64,000 nucleotides of DNA from Sporosarcina ureae (GCF_002101375.1 NZ_CP015207.1:1923501-1987500), one strand, 5' to 3'. Counted from the stretch's first letter, positions 1 to 12,771 are shown. Made by a program: numbers and translations. The notes: generated by a model from the sequence alone, not told the origin.

Positions 1-162
1 GGCTCATATCGTGAGTGTTCAAAACTTTTTTCTTGTTCATTGAAAACTGGATAAAACGACATTGAAAGTAATCAAGTAATCAACCGAGTCGCATATATGC
101 GATTCAAGCAATCTTTTTAACCGATGGAATCCTATCGCTAGGATGAAATTGGACCTTTTATA
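1..162 (+). other. 16S-23S internal transcribed spacer (partial)
   Basis: This stretch immediately precedes the 23S gene and holds the typical Bacillales spacer phrase 'gttcattgaaaactgg' near position 38. No tRNA cloverleaf is visible in it. Its left end is cut by the window, so the 16S gene must lie upstream. Confidence 0.8.
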
Positions 163-3090
<2,928 letters not shown>

Positions 3091-3165
3091 ATACTAAAAA
3101 GTAGTTACTTGAACTACACCAATGTCTTTTATTCAGTTTTGAGTGAACAAGCTTTACTCAAAGAG

Positions 3166-3281
<116 letters not shown>

Positions 3282-3285
3282 ATGC

Positions 3286-3317
3286 GAAGCCATTCCCTTT
3301 GGGGAGTGGCTTTTTTG
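3286..3317 (+). terminator. rRNA operon terminator
   Basis: A strong hairpin (aagccattccc / ggggagtggctt) is followed by a run of T, directly after the 5S gene. Confidence 0.9.
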
Positions 3318-3351
3318 TGTTTTATCACAGTAATACTCACTAGACAAATGA

Positions 3352-3394
3352 GTCAAAAAAAAACAATCCATGTCGGAAAGCCCATGGATTTGAT
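3352..3394 (-). terminator. terminator of the small minus-strand gene
   Basis: Read on the minus strand, the arms AATCCATG and CATGGATT enclose a 9-nt loop and are followed by nine T. It lies just beyond the stop of the 3438-3668 gene, which supports that gene being a real transcription unit. Confidence 0.75.
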
Positions 3395-3437
3395 AGCGAT
3401 TATTTCTATTCAATACAATTCAATTGTAGCCGGATAA

Positions 3438-3668
3438 TCATACGGAGTAGTAAATATCGTCTTCGCTTTCGTAGCGTACATTAATACAGAGCCCATTGTC
3501 GCATTGAAATTTAAGTCTAATAATGTCCAGATGACCAGTAAGAATTGAAAATGAATGTCGGTCCTGTTGTACAGGTAAAAGAGAATAATGGATAATATCA
3601 AAAATAAGGGAAGACAAATCTTCATAAGAAGTAAAGACATAATATTCATTAACTATATAAGCCGGCAT
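3438..3668 (-). CDS. hypothetical protein, 76 aa
   Basis: I do not recognise this family. The protein starts MPAYIVNEYYVF and has no clear membrane segment or signal peptide. It is rich in aromatic and acidic residues and has two cysteines near the C-terminus (QCDNGLC). The start at 3668 is chosen because AAGGAG lies about 9 nt upstream; the ATG at 3677 overlaps that ribosome-binding site. A good minus-strand terminator follows. The gene is isolated between the rRNA operon and an XRE repressor on the same strand, 225 bp away. The call rests on RBS, reading frame and terminator, not on homology. Confidence 0.5.
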   Translation of the reverse strand: MPAYIVNEYYVFTSYEDLSSLIFDIIHYSLLPVQQDRHSFSILTGHLDIIRLKFQCDNGLCINVRYESEDDIYYSV

Positions 3669-3892
3669 ATTGTTCATCTCCTTTTTAACTAGCTCAAAGA
3701 CTGGATCGACGGGAGAGAGACCATAAATAATTATCCATTTAGCAAGTACCTGAACGCTAATTTCAATAAAGTAAAGGATTTAATTTAATGTGCAAAACCG
3801 TAAATAGAAAAATCATTCTACAGTTATTATATAGTAGAATGACAGAGAATACTATTGAGTATTGTTAGTAAAATGAAAGATGGGTGAAAAGA

Positions 3893-4276
3893 TTATTTTT
3901 TTAAACTGACCATGGTTTTTACGAAAGCCAATAAAGCATTTTTCTCTAAAGTTGATAGTTGTATGCCATTGTAAGAAACCTTTTCTTCTAATAACTTTTC
4001 AAGAGCCATTTCTTTAGTATTTAGTTCGTCTTTTGAAGAAATATATACTTGATCAGACTTATCATTTGGTATAAAGCCGGCCAATATTAGTAGTTCATTC
4101 CTATCCACATCTAATGCAGACGCTAATGCACAAATTGATTCACGTGAAGGGTTATATCTTCCTTTTTCCAATGAAGCAATGAAGGAATAGCTAAGATTAG
4201 CACGTTCAGCCAAATAACGTAATGTCATTTTTTTTTGTTCTCGGAGTTTCCGCAAGCGTTTCCCAAACTCATTCAA
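3893..4276 (-). CDS. XRE-family helix-turn-helix repressor, about 127 aa
   Basis: The N-terminal 65 residues are a standard XRE/Cro-C1 helix-turn-helix (FGKRLRKLREQKKMTLRYLA, then SYSFIASLEKGRYNPS), which binds operator DNA as a dimer. The C-terminal half (after about residue 70) has no DNA-binding motif, looks alpha-helical and probably mediates oligomerisation. The TTG start at 4276 is preferred because AAGGTGG sits about 10 nt upstream; a GTG at 4285 would abut that RBS. It faces away from a second XRE gene across a 670-bp AT-rich gap, an arrangement common where one regulator controls both directions. Its target is unknown; the neighbouring promoter-dyad at 4606-4624 is a candidate by position only. 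Confidence 0.8.
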   Translation of the reverse strand: MNEFGKRLRKLREQKKMTLRYLAERANLSYSFIASLEKGRYNPSRESICALASALDVDRNELLILAGFIPNDKSDQVYISSKDELNTKEMALEKLLEEKVSYNGIQLSTLEKNALLAFVKTMVSLKK

Positions 4277-4948
4277 TTTCTTCACCCACCTTAATATGTC
4301 TAAGTTTGACGTTCTAACTGTATATCTATCATAACCGATACCTTAATAAATATAAAGAAATAGCTAGCAGAGAAATATTCAAAATAGATTTAATAGTGTG
4401 TCGTGTCACTTCACATTTATTATTTACCGTAAGTAGGCACAAAGACTAAAATCAAAAATGATTAAAAGTCTATTTTTAATTGGATATTGCAACTAGTGTG
4501 GTTGTTTAGCAGATTTATTTCAAATTTCCATAATATTGGCAAGATAATTAACAGATTATATAGACTCTTTTGATAGAAAACAAAGTTTAAGTGTTGACAA
4601 AAAAAACATTTAGACATAAAATGTGTTGTAACGCTAAACAAATATTGCGAATTAATTATATAAAGTGTTCTCTGCGTTTAATGGAATGGAAAGTTTCTAG
4701 AAAATTTTATTTTAAGAATTTTACTCTATTCTCTAATACGAAAATATTTGTAAAATAAAATATGATTAACTAGTACAAACTACAAGTGATAGTGAGCTTA
4801 TATACTGGCGACACAATAATTAAGAATATATAGCATTAGGCAAAAAGAATGAAGAGACATATATTACTTATCCAATAGAAATATATTTAATATTAATGAC
4901 ACTACAAATAGACACAAATTATAGAGCAAAAGTGGGGAGTTGGATTAG
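4277..4948. other. AT-rich divergent intergenic region
   Basis: This 670-bp gap separates two divergent XRE regulators. I see no convincing coding frame. It holds a strong rightward sigma-A promoter at 4594-4622, listed separately, so the rightward transcript would have a leader of about 320 nt. No recognisable riboswitch or RNA family is visible. Base composition is much more AT-rich than in the core genes to the right. Confidence 0.6.
4594..4622 (+). promoter_or_regulatory. sigma-A promoter with an overlapping dyad
   Basis: TTGACA (4594-4599), a 17-bp spacer and TAAAAT (4617-4622) form a near-consensus promoter. An inverted repeat ACATTT-N7-AAATGT (4606-4624) covers the -10 element, where a repressor would block polymerase. 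That either flanking XRE protein binds there is inference. Confidence 0.65.
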
Positions 4949-5152
4949 ATGTTTGCCAACAATATAAAAGAGATTAGAAAGAAGATGAATTTAACTCAAG
5001 CGGAACTGGCAGAGCAAGTAGGAATCGGTCGTACAGCTTTATCCAAAATAGAAAACGGTGCTTATTATCCAAGTGCTAAAACCATGAAAAAGATTTCGGA
5101 TGTTCTTAATATGCCGATAGGAGAAATATTTTTCAACTCAGATATTGAGTGA
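4949..5152 (+). CDS. XRE-family helix-turn-helix regulator, 67 aa
   Basis: This single-domain XRE protein is essentially all helix-turn-helix (IKEIRKKMNLTQAELAEQVG, then TALSKIENGAYYPSAKTMKK). It resembles the small Cro/YozG-like regulators of Firmicutes and mobile elements. GGGGAG lies about 9 nt before the ATG. The large LAL regulator starts 67 bp downstream on the same strand, so the two are probably co-transcribed, and this protein may control that unit. There is no sensory domain, so any signal would have to come through a partner. The family call is sure; the role is not. Confidence 0.82.
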   Translation: MFANNIKEIRKKMNLTQAELAEQVGIGRTALSKIENGAYYPSAKTMKKISDVLNMPIGEIFFNSDIE

Positions 5153-5219
5153 ATTGGAAATTATAAATCAGTAGATGCTTAGATAGGTTTTCATGAGTGA
5201 TAGAAAGGAGTGAAGATCA

Positions 5220-7781
5220 GTGATCAACAACGGCTCAGATGAAAAGATTAAAATGCCTATTGCTGATAATGAAATTATCGACAGAAGACATATAGATTTG
5301 CTTGAAAATAAGAAACTAACGCGATTGACTATTGTACGAGCACCCCTAGGATATGGAAAGTCCATGCTTGTAAGTAAATCAATTGCATATACGAGAGATC
5401 ATGCAGCGTGGTTGACGCTAGACGAAATGGATAATGACCCCATTCGATTTTGGATTTACGTGATCATGTCAATTGAGAAAAGTGGGACTAAAATTAATGC
5501 AGAAAAGTTATTGTCTTTCGTCAAAACAACCCCGCCCTATTCTATGATTATTGATATGTTGTTGGATGAACTCAGTAACCAATCTGGAAGAACCATACTT
5601 ATTCTGGATGATTATCATAAGGTTGCGAATCAGGCTGTTCATAAAATGATGAATCGCTTCATCGATAATTTACCACATCACGTAAAGGTTTTTATAATAA
5701 GTCGTAGTGAAGTACCCCTAATCATTTCTAAATGGAGGATGAAGGGTTGGGTGTACGAGGTTGGTATTGAACAACTTAAATTCCAATTAGATGAAGTACG
5801 TGAATTTTACGATAAGCGTTCTCTTAAATCGAGTCATACAATCTTTTATTATCAGCAAGTATTGCGAATTACAGAAGGTTGGCCTTTAGGTATTCAATTG
5901 ATAAATTTAACTGAATCAGAAGAAGATCCCCAATGGAAAGCGAAAGATTCCTCCATTCTTTCGCCTATCGTGACAAATTACTTACTATTTAAAGCCTTAT
6001 TCAGTCTCACTCCCTCTATGCAAGATTTTCTCATTCGTACATCGGTATTGAAATATATAACACCGGATAGTTGTAATCAGGTATTGAATCGTAAAGATAG
6101 TGAAGAAGTATTGAGAGAGATTGAGAAGAGGGGTCTGTTTATCAATCGTTTGAAGGGCAATCAACTAACGTACAGATACCATAATGTTTTTTCAATTGCT
6201 CTACAGAATGAAATGCATCAACGTTTTTCGAAAGACTGTATAACAGAAATTTACGGTAAGGCAGCTCACGTTGAGTATGAACAAGGAGATTATGAAACAG
6301 GAATCGAGCTAGCGATCGAAGGGAAATTATTTGATGTAGCCGATCGTTGGATAGAAGAGAATCTAGTAAATATCTTTTCATCAAATCAGACTGAGCTGTT
6401 CATGCGGTGGGTCATAGTGTTGCGTAAAAATTCTTTTGAACTCCATGTGGAAACGCTTGTAGTATATGCAATCAATCTAGCTATTCAGTATAAAATGGAT
6501 AAAGCGGAGTCGATTATCAGAGAGCTTGAACGTAGGCATGAAAAAACGAGTTGGAAAGAGAAAGATTCATTTGAAGATGCTTCGCTGATGTTCGACAGTG
6601 TAAAAAAGTTTATATTGTTTACGCGGCATGGAGTGAAAAAGGAAAAAAACTCATATTTACAGGGAAGAATTCATGATTGCTCAATGCCTGCGGATTCCCG
6701 ATGGAGAAATGTATCGATGATTTACAACCATTTTGAACCACAATTATTAAGAACCAGTTTAGGCAACAGAGGGAAGCTAAACTCCATCAAACGACTTCCT
6801 ACATTTAATAATATCTTGCGAAGTAATATGTTCCTTGCACATAATCTGGCAGAATACAGTCAAGGTATACAAGCTGAAGTTTTCTATGAAATGGATCTAT
6901 TATTCGAGTCTGAACAATATATGAAAAAAACTATGGATTATACTGATCGTCATAGTGATCCAGGCTTGTCTGTACCGATGAACATTTTACAAGCTAAAAT
7001 TTATTTGGCTGATGAACAATTTGTCAAAGCTCAGGGCATACTGAACTATGCAATTGAATCAATGGTTAATACTAACTGGCAATGTATTTTAATTACAATG
7101 AAGGCACTAGGTTATATTCGAGAAGGATCCTTCGATCGTGCAGAGTTTGAATTAAATAAATTATCCAACTTAATACATCAGCAAGCGGAACCTTGTTTGG
7201 AATTCTGGATGCTTGTAAAAGCAAGACTGTATATGATGAAAGGTAATACGCGAAAAGCACTATATTATATTGATCGAGTCACACAAGAAGCTAAAGAAGA
7301 ATTTCAAATGACAACTATTATCGAGGTGAAAATACTACGGTCAATCTGTATGTGGAGAAACAACAAGAAAAAGTTAGCAATTGATATACTTCATGACGCA
7401 CTAGAATTGGCAGTTAGATTAGGTTATAAACGCTTGTTTATAGATGAAAAGGCTTTACATCCAGTGCTGATGAGTTATATAAAAAGTCGAATGAACTTTG
7501 AACAACCACAATGGAAAACCGTACCACTTGTTTTTGCCCAGTCGTTACGGACCGATCAAATTATTCGTCCTGTAGCTATTCATCACCATAGTAAACCAAA
7601 TTTGACTTCCCGCGAGGAAGAGTTGATTAAAGCGCTTGCTGCAGGCTTATCCAACAGGGAAATTGCCGAACAGCTTTTTCTTTCAGAGGGAACTGTAAGA
7701 GTGTACTTGTCGAAAGTCTATAAAAAACTCAACGTCAGCTCACGGACTCAAGCAATATTACAGGCCAAGGATTGGCAGTAG
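5220..7781 (+). CDS. MalT/LAL-type ATP-dependent LuxR-family transcriptional regulator, 853 aa
   Basis: This is a large STAND-class regulator. The N-terminal P-loop NTPase has Walker A APLGYGKS (residues 41-48) and a Walker B-like TILILDDYH (125-133). A long helical, TPR-like middle follows (about 330-780). The C-terminus is a LuxR/GerE helix-turn-helix (about 794-853: LTSREEELIKALAAGLSNRE, then SEGTVRVYLSKVYKKL). In MalT, ATP plus an inducer drives oligomerisation and promoter activation; the inducer here is unknown. The GTG start has AAAGGAG 9 nt upstream. It is followed after 35 bp by a paralogue that lacks the DNA-binding domain. The small XRE regulator precedes it. No metabolic gene lies next to it to suggest a target. 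Confidence 0.88.
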   Translation: MINNGSDEKIKMPIADNEIIDRRHIDLLENKKLTRLTIVRAPLGYGKSMLVSKSIAYTRDHAAWLTLDEMDNDPIRFWIYVIMSIEKSGTKINAEKLLSFVKTTPPYSMIIDMLLDELSNQSGRTILILDDYHKVANQAVHKMMNRFIDNLPHHVKVFIISRSEVPLIISKWRMKGWVYEVGIEQLKFQLDEVREFYDKRSLKSSHTIFYYQQVLRITEGWPLGIQLINLTESEEDPQWKAKDSSILSPIVTNYLLFKALFSLTPSMQDFLIRTSVLKYITPDSCNQVLNRKDSEEVLREIEKRGLFINRLKGNQLTYRYHNVFSIALQNEMHQRFSKDCITEIYGKAAHVEYEQGDYETGIELAIEGKLFDVADRWIEENLVNIFSSNQTELFMRWVIVLRKNSFELHVETLVVYAINLAIQYKMDKAESIIRELERRHEKTSWKEKDSFEDASLMFDSVKKFILFTRHGVKKEKNSYLQGRIHDCSMPADSRWRNVSMIYNHFEPQLLRTSLGNRGKLNSIKRLPTFNNILRSNMFLAHNLAEYSQGIQAEVFYEMDLLFESEQYMKKTMDYTDRHSDPGLSVPMNILQAKIYLADEQFVKAQGILNYAIESMVNTNWQCILITMKALGYIREGSFDRAEFELNKLSNLIHQQAEPCLEFWMLVKARLYMMKGNTRKALYYIDRVTQEAKEEFQMTTIIEVKILRSICMWRNNKKKLAIDILHDALELAVRLGYKRLFIDEKALHPVLMSYIKSRMNFEQPQWKTVPLVFAQSLRTDQIIRPVAIHHHSKPNLTSREEELIKALAAGLSNREIAEQLFLSEGTVRVYLSKVYKKLNVSSRTQAILQAKDWQ

Positions 7782-7816
7782 ACAGGATAACTACTATCGA
7801 TTAGGAGGTGACTTTC

Positions 7817-10153
7817 ATGATCACGTTGTTAGCCTCAAAAATACAAAAACCTGCCAAGCGTGAAGAGTGGATTAGCAGAGAGAATATGGTTACTGTCCAA
7901 TATGAAGCTGTGCAATCCAAAGTACTATTTATTACTGCTCCAACTGGTTACGGAAAGACGTCATTTTTGTCTCATTGGTCGGACAACTTGGATGAAAACA
8001 TCGCATGGCTGAAAGTCGATGAAACCGACAATGATGCTGTCCAATTTTTTCGATATATCGTCTATACTGTCTACTCGGCATGCAATTTGCTTCCACAAGA
8101 GAAACTACAACAAAAACTTGCCAATGCAGACCGTGACGAACTGGATACGATGTGGGATTTCTACAAAGAACTAGGTAGTGTAATGACAAAACGAGTTCGA
8201 TTAATTATCGATGACTTTCATCATATTACTGCTCTAGAACTCTTGGAAATGATCCAGTATTTTGTAATGGATTTGCCCGAATCATTGAAAATTTGCTTCG
8301 CCAGTCGTCATCTCCCTCCCTTTACACTTGCACTCTGGCAATCTTTATTTACTGTTACTGAAGTCAAAATGCAGCATCTGCGTTTTACGACTGTAGATAT
8401 GAAAGTGTTTTTGAAAAAACAACCTCAACAGCAGCAATCAGTATGGCAAGAATTCATTCAGACAGAAGGTTGGCCTGCAGGACTACGTAATGTTGTACAG
8501 TCACAAGATACATGTGATCTGCAGCATGTTAGCAGGCACCAGCAGTACACTATGAATGTGTTAATGAATGATCTGTGGGATGACTTTTCCAGCTCGGCAC
8601 AGCATTTCCTATTAGCAACATCCATTCTGAGCACTATGGATCAAAGAGTATGTGACGCACTACTTGGGAATAAAGAAAGTCTGGTTCATTTAAGGGATTT
8701 AGAAGGAAAGGGTTTCTTCATAGAGATGGACACACAAAAAAACGCACGTTATCGTTATCATCCTCTTTTCGCTATAGCTTTACAGCAAAACTTGCAACAA
8801 ACCTACCCAAGGGAGTTTGTATTCAAGTTGCATAAAAAAGCAGCAGGAATATACTTTCAGCAAGGTGATATTGTGCGTGCAATCACACATGCTTTGTTAG
8901 GAAAGGCGTATCCACTTGCTATCACTTGGATGATGAATTACGGCGAAGACATTGTTAGGAATGGAGAAACTTCGACTTTCCTAGCTTGGTGCCACGAATT
9001 TGAAGAAGCACATATTCCATTATCTTTAGATCTTCAGTTACTGTATGCTTTTTCTCTTCTTGCCGAGCACCAAGTGGATGCAGCGGATCTTGTCACAAGC
9101 AAAATGACAGCACAAGAGAATCGGAAAGAATGGAATGCTTTTATCGTAAGAAGCCAATCTGCTGCCTACGATTATTTCTTAATCAAGTCCTACATCACAA
9201 TCATTCGAATGGGTGGAGCAACAGAAGTGGGAGAGTGGCTCCAAAAAGGTTTTGATTTACAAGTGCAGAAGCATTCCAAATTGTATTTAATGCCACTTCA
9301 GTTCAATAAAACGGAACCTACGTTGTCACGTACGCCATTAGGTTCTTATAAAAAGTCGGCCATCCATGAATACCGAAAATTGCAATTGAAACGTCAATCC
9401 TGCCAAAGAAATAAACTTTCTATCGTCGGTTATTATCACGGAATTCAGGCGGAGATATTGTACATGAAAGGTTTAATGAAAGAATCTCGAGAACATCAGG
9501 TAGAAGCACTTCTGTCAGCTCATCACTTCCAAGATCCGGGTCTGCTAATTCCTATGTATGTATTGAGTTGTAAGCTACATATGGCAAATGGCGAGATGGA
9601 AAAAGCGCATAGAACGTTGCAGAGTGCATTATTATATACAGAAGATCGCTATTGGAAAGATTTTTTATATGCATTTGAAGTATTCATTTACTTGAAACAA
9701 GGTTGTCTAGAAGAAGCAGAGATCGTCTTTTTAAAAATACAAGAGTATTTCGTAGAAGATCTTCAACCACACCCATTTGTCACACTCGTAGATGTAAGAC
9801 TACTGTTGCAGAAAGATCAATGGGAAGATGCGTTAAAGAAAGTATTACATGTGAAAAGTGAAGCGTTACAGGAAGAGCAAATTGAGACATTCATCGAAGC
9901 GACAATTTTAGAAAGCTCGTGTTACGCTCATCAAGAACACTGGTTGGAGATGGCCCGGTCTTTACATGAAGCTATGATGTATAGTAAAGAATATGACTAT
10001 ACGCAGTTATTTATTAAGGAAGAGTCGATAGGATGTATGTTGAAGGAATATGTAAGAGTTCGTAAGCAACAACAAGATGTGAACTGGACTCGGGTTCCAC
10101 ATTTCTACGTAGAGCGATTAATTCAGGCATCAAACAACAGAATTTCGTCTTAG
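7817..10153 (+). CDS. MalT/LAL-like STAND ATPase lacking the LuxR domain, 778 aa
   Basis: This is a paralogue of the preceding gene. Walker A APTGYGKT is at residues 41-48, the same offset as in the upstream protein. Walker B VRLIIDDFHH is near 127-136, and the motif TEGWPAG matches TEGWPLG upstream. The helical middle region is shared, and the C-terminus (NWTRVPHFYVERL) matches the segment just before the LuxR domain of its neighbour (QWKTVPLVFAQSL). The protein then ends, so it has no DNA-binding domain. ATG 7817 is preferred over the GTG at 7808 because AGGAGGTG covers that GTG. It lies 35 bp after its partner, clearly the same operon, and ends before a terminator. It may be a co-sensor or antagonist of the first protein; that is inference. 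Confidence 0.85.
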   Translation: MITLLASKIQKPAKREEWISRENMVTVQYEAVQSKVLFITAPTGYGKTSFLSHWSDNLDENIAWLKVDETDNDAVQFFRYIVYTVYSACNLLPQEKLQQKLANADRDELDTMWDFYKELGSVMTKRVRLIIDDFHHITALELLEMIQYFVMDLPESLKICFASRHLPPFTLALWQSLFTVTEVKMQHLRFTTVDMKVFLKKQPQQQQSVWQEFIQTEGWPAGLRNVVQSQDTCDLQHVSRHQQYTMNVLMNDLWDDFSSSAQHFLLATSILSTMDQRVCDALLGNKESLVHLRDLEGKGFFIEMDTQKNARYRYHPLFAIALQQNLQQTYPREFVFKLHKKAAGIYFQQGDIVRAITHALLGKAYPLAITWMMNYGEDIVRNGETSTFLAWCHEFEEAHIPLSLDLQLLYAFSLLAEHQVDAADLVTSKMTAQENRKEWNAFIVRSQSAAYDYFLIKSYITIIRMGGATEVGEWLQKGFDLQVQKHSKLYLMPLQFNKTEPTLSRTPLGSYKKSAIHEYRKLQLKRQSCQRNKLSIVGYYHGIQAEILYMKGLMKESREHQVEALLSAHHFQDPGLLIPMYVLSCKLHMANGEMEKAHRTLQSALLYTEDRYWKDFLYAFEVFIYLKQGCLEEAEIVFLKIQEYFVEDLQPHPFVTLVDVRLLLQKDQWEDALKKVLHVKSEALQEEQIETFIEATILESSCYAHQEHWLEMARSLHEAMMYSKEYDYTQLFIKEESIGCMLKEYVRVRKQQQDVNWTRVPHFYVERLIQASNNRISS

Positions 10154-10236
10154 AGCTGCTGCCTCACGCTAACAAGAAGTGTCAGTTAAAGCCTATAAGC
10201 TGAGTTAACAGCGCGTAAACACTATGATGTGACATG

Positions 10237-10274
10237 AAAAGCGATACTCCCTTAGTCAGGAGTGTCGCTTTTTG
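10237..10274 (+). terminator. terminator after the STAND ATPase pair
   Basis: A 14-bp stem (AAAAGCGATACTCC / GGAGTGTCGCTTTT, one G-U pair) is followed by T residues. It closes the accessory block just before the yaaO-like gene. Confidence 0.85.
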
Positions 10275-10303
10275 CTATACTAAATGAAAGTAAAGGAGTG
10301 CGT

Positions 10304-11731
10304 ATGATGAAGTATCAAGATCGTCCACTTGTGCAGGCATTGGAGAATTTCCATAATAGGAAACCCGTTTCATTCCATGTACCCGGACATAAAGGTGGCG
10401 CATTATCTGATTTGCCGGCAGCTGTACGCCAAGCACTTGTCTATGACCTGACGGAACTGACAGGACTTGATGACTTACATGAACCGACAGGAGCGATTAA
10501 AGAAGCAGAAGACAAGTTGGCGCGTCTTTATGAAAGTGAACGGAGTTTCTTTCTGGTGAATGGTTCGACTGTAGGGAACCTGGCTATGCTGTATGCGACA
10601 GTTCAGCCGGGAGACTTGGTAATTGTGCAACGTAATGCACATAAATCGATATTCAATGCGCTGGAACTGACAGGTGCGAATCCAGTGTTTCTATCTCCGG
10701 ATTGGGATGAACAGACGCAGACGGCTGGAACGGTATCATTGAAGTCTGTAAATGAAGCACTCAAGCAGTATCCGAATGTGAAAGCGGCTGTTCTCACCAC
10801 ACCTACTTATTACGGATTAATAAATAAAGATTTAAAACAGATTGTAGAAGTATGTCATAGCCACAGTATACCGATTCTCATTGATGAAGCGCATGGTGCA
10901 CATTTTATAGTAAATGATGCATTTCCCAAGAGTGCACTTGAACTCGGAGCAGATCTGGTCGTTCAGTCTGCGCATAAAACTTTACCCGCCATGACGATGG
11001 CTTCTTTTTTACATGTTCGATCGAAATTTGTGAAGGGGGAAAGAGTAGCACATTTTCTCCAGATGCTACAGTCGAGCAGTCCATCCTATTTATTGATGGC
11101 CTCTTTGGATGATGCAAGGTATTATGCAGAGACGTATAGTGAAGATCACTATAAAAGCTTTCAAATATACCGAAATAATTTAATTCAAGGTCTGTGTAAT
11201 ATAGAGTGCGTCGAAGTGGTGGAGACTGACGATAAACTAAAGTTGCTGATCCGTGCTACAGGTCATACGGGATACGCCTTGCAGGAAGCATTGGAGCAGC
11301 AGGGAATTTATTCAGAATTGGCGGATGTGTATCAAGTGTTATTTGTATTGCCCTTGGTGAAGACGGGGGATGAAGAACGATGCGCTGACATAATTGGAAA
11401 ATTTAAGCGAGCGATGGACTGTGTAACGGTGAAAAAAGCTACTTCAATACGGGTCAACAACTTTTTATCGATCAGTTCTTCGTCATCGGTAGTATATACA
11501 GCAACTCAGCTTCATATGATGGATACGGAGTGGATACATATCCAGTTAGCAACGGGAAAAGTAGCAGCAGACGCGATTATTCCATATCCACCGGGTATAC
11601 CTCTTTTATGTGCTGGAGAACGTATTAGCCAAGAGCACACCGAACAAATACAAGATCTTTTAATGGCTGGCTGTAGATTTCAAGGAGCAATCAATATGGA
11701 GACGAAAAAAGTAAAAGTAGTTCTGGAATAG
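10304..11731 (+). CDS. Orn/Lys/Arg decarboxylase family protein (YaaO-like), 475 aa
   Basis: This is a fold-type I PLP enzyme of the Orn/Lys/Arg decarboxylase group III family, cytoplasmic and linked to polyamine synthesis. The family-typical FHVPGHKGG is near residue 19. The PLP-lysine motif SAHKTLPAMT is near residue 225, preceded by LIDEAHGAHF. The C-terminal domain contains PYPPGIPLLCAGE. The length is close to B. subtilis YaaO (about 480 aa). The ATG at 10304 follows AAGGAG. It lies directly before tmk, as in B. subtilis, where the gene's substrate is not firmly settled, so arginine, lysine or ornithine cannot be chosen from sequence alone. A terminator separates it from the accessory block upstream. 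Confidence 0.88.
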   Translation: MMKYQDRPLVQALENFHNRKPVSFHVPGHKGGALSDLPAAVRQALVYDLTELTGLDDLHEPTGAIKEAEDKLARLYESERSFFLVNGSTVGNLAMLYATVQPGDLVIVQRNAHKSIFNALELTGANPVFLSPDWDEQTQTAGTVSLKSVNEALKQYPNVKAAVLTTPTYYGLINKDLKQIVEVCHSHSIPILIDEAHGAHFIVNDAFPKSALELGADLVVQSAHKTLPAMTMASFLHVRSKFVKGERVAHFLQMLQSSSPSYLLMASLDDARYYAETYSEDHYKSFQIYRNNLIQGLCNIECVEVVETDDKLKLLIRATGHTGYALQEALEQQGIYSELADVYQVLFVLPLVKTGDEERCADIIGKFKRAMDCVTVKKATSIRVNNFLSISSSSSVVYTATQLHMMDTEWIHIQLATGKVAADAIIPYPPGIPLLCAGERISQEHTEQIQDLLMAGCRFQGAINMETKKVKVVLE

Positions 11732-11746
11732 ATAGGGGATAAGAAG

Positions 11747-12388
11747 ATGGCAGGATTATTTATTAGTTTTGAAGGGCCGGAAGGGGCTGGTAAGACGACC
11801 GTATTGCAAGAAATTGCAGAACGCCTAAAGGCACAAGGGCAAGATGTGGTCATGACACGAGAACCGGGTGGTATTCCTATTGCAGAAAAAATTCGTGAAG
11901 TTATCTTGGATTCAAATCACAGTGCGATGGACGGCAAGACGGAAGCATTGTTGTATGCAGCCGCGCGCAGACAACATTTAGTAGAGAAAATTATACCTGC
12001 ACTAAAGCAGAACAAAATTGTATTATGCGATCGTTTCATTGACAGTTCATTGGCATATCAAGGATTTGCACGTGATTTAGGCATTGATGAAGTACTGGCA
12101 ATCAACTTGTTCGCGATTGAGGAATATATGCCGGATTGCACAATTTTCTTCGATGTACCGCCTGAAGTAGGACTAGCCCGAATATGGAGAGATAAAGACC
12201 GTGAACAGAACCGTCTGGATTTAGAAAAAGTGGAATTTCATGAGCAAGTGTACAAAGGTTATCAAGAAGTGATGCTACGGGATGAAGGGCGAATCCGAGT
12301 GGTAGACGCTCAACAATTACCAGCACAAGTGATTGAAAATGTTTGGCAAATTGTAAGTTCAGAAGTCAACTTACATAAGAATTCGTGA
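11747..12388 (+). CDS. tmk: thymidylate kinase
   Basis: It phosphorylates dTMP to dTDP with ATP, supplying dTTP for replication. The P-loop [11 protein letters not shown] (residues 8-18), the DRF-type motif ([13 protein letters not shown]) and the basic LID segment near residue 145 ([14 protein letters not shown]) are all visible. The length of 213 aa is normal. It starts 15 bp after the yaaO-like gene, and the run tmk-darA-yaaR-holB matches B. subtilis. Confidence 0.96.
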   Translation: MAGLFISFEGPEGAGKTTVLQEIAERLKAQGQDVVMTREPGGIPIAEKIREVILDSNHSAMDGKTEALLYAAARRQHLVEKIIPALKQNKIVLCDRFIDSSLAYQGFARDLGIDEVLAINLFAIEEYMPDCTIFFDVPPEVGLARIWRDKDREQNRLDLEKVEFHEQVYKGYQEVMLRDEGRIRVVDAQQLPAQVIENVWQIVSSEVNLHKNS

Positions 12389-12417
12389 TATAATAAAGAA
12401 GATATATGTTTTTATGA

Positions 12418-12771
<354 letters not shown>

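Noticed and set aside
3300-10300. Prophage or integrative element carrying the XRE and STAND genes
   Set aside because: No integrase, transposase, structural gene or flanking direct repeat is visible; only the two XRE repressors hint at a mobile origin.
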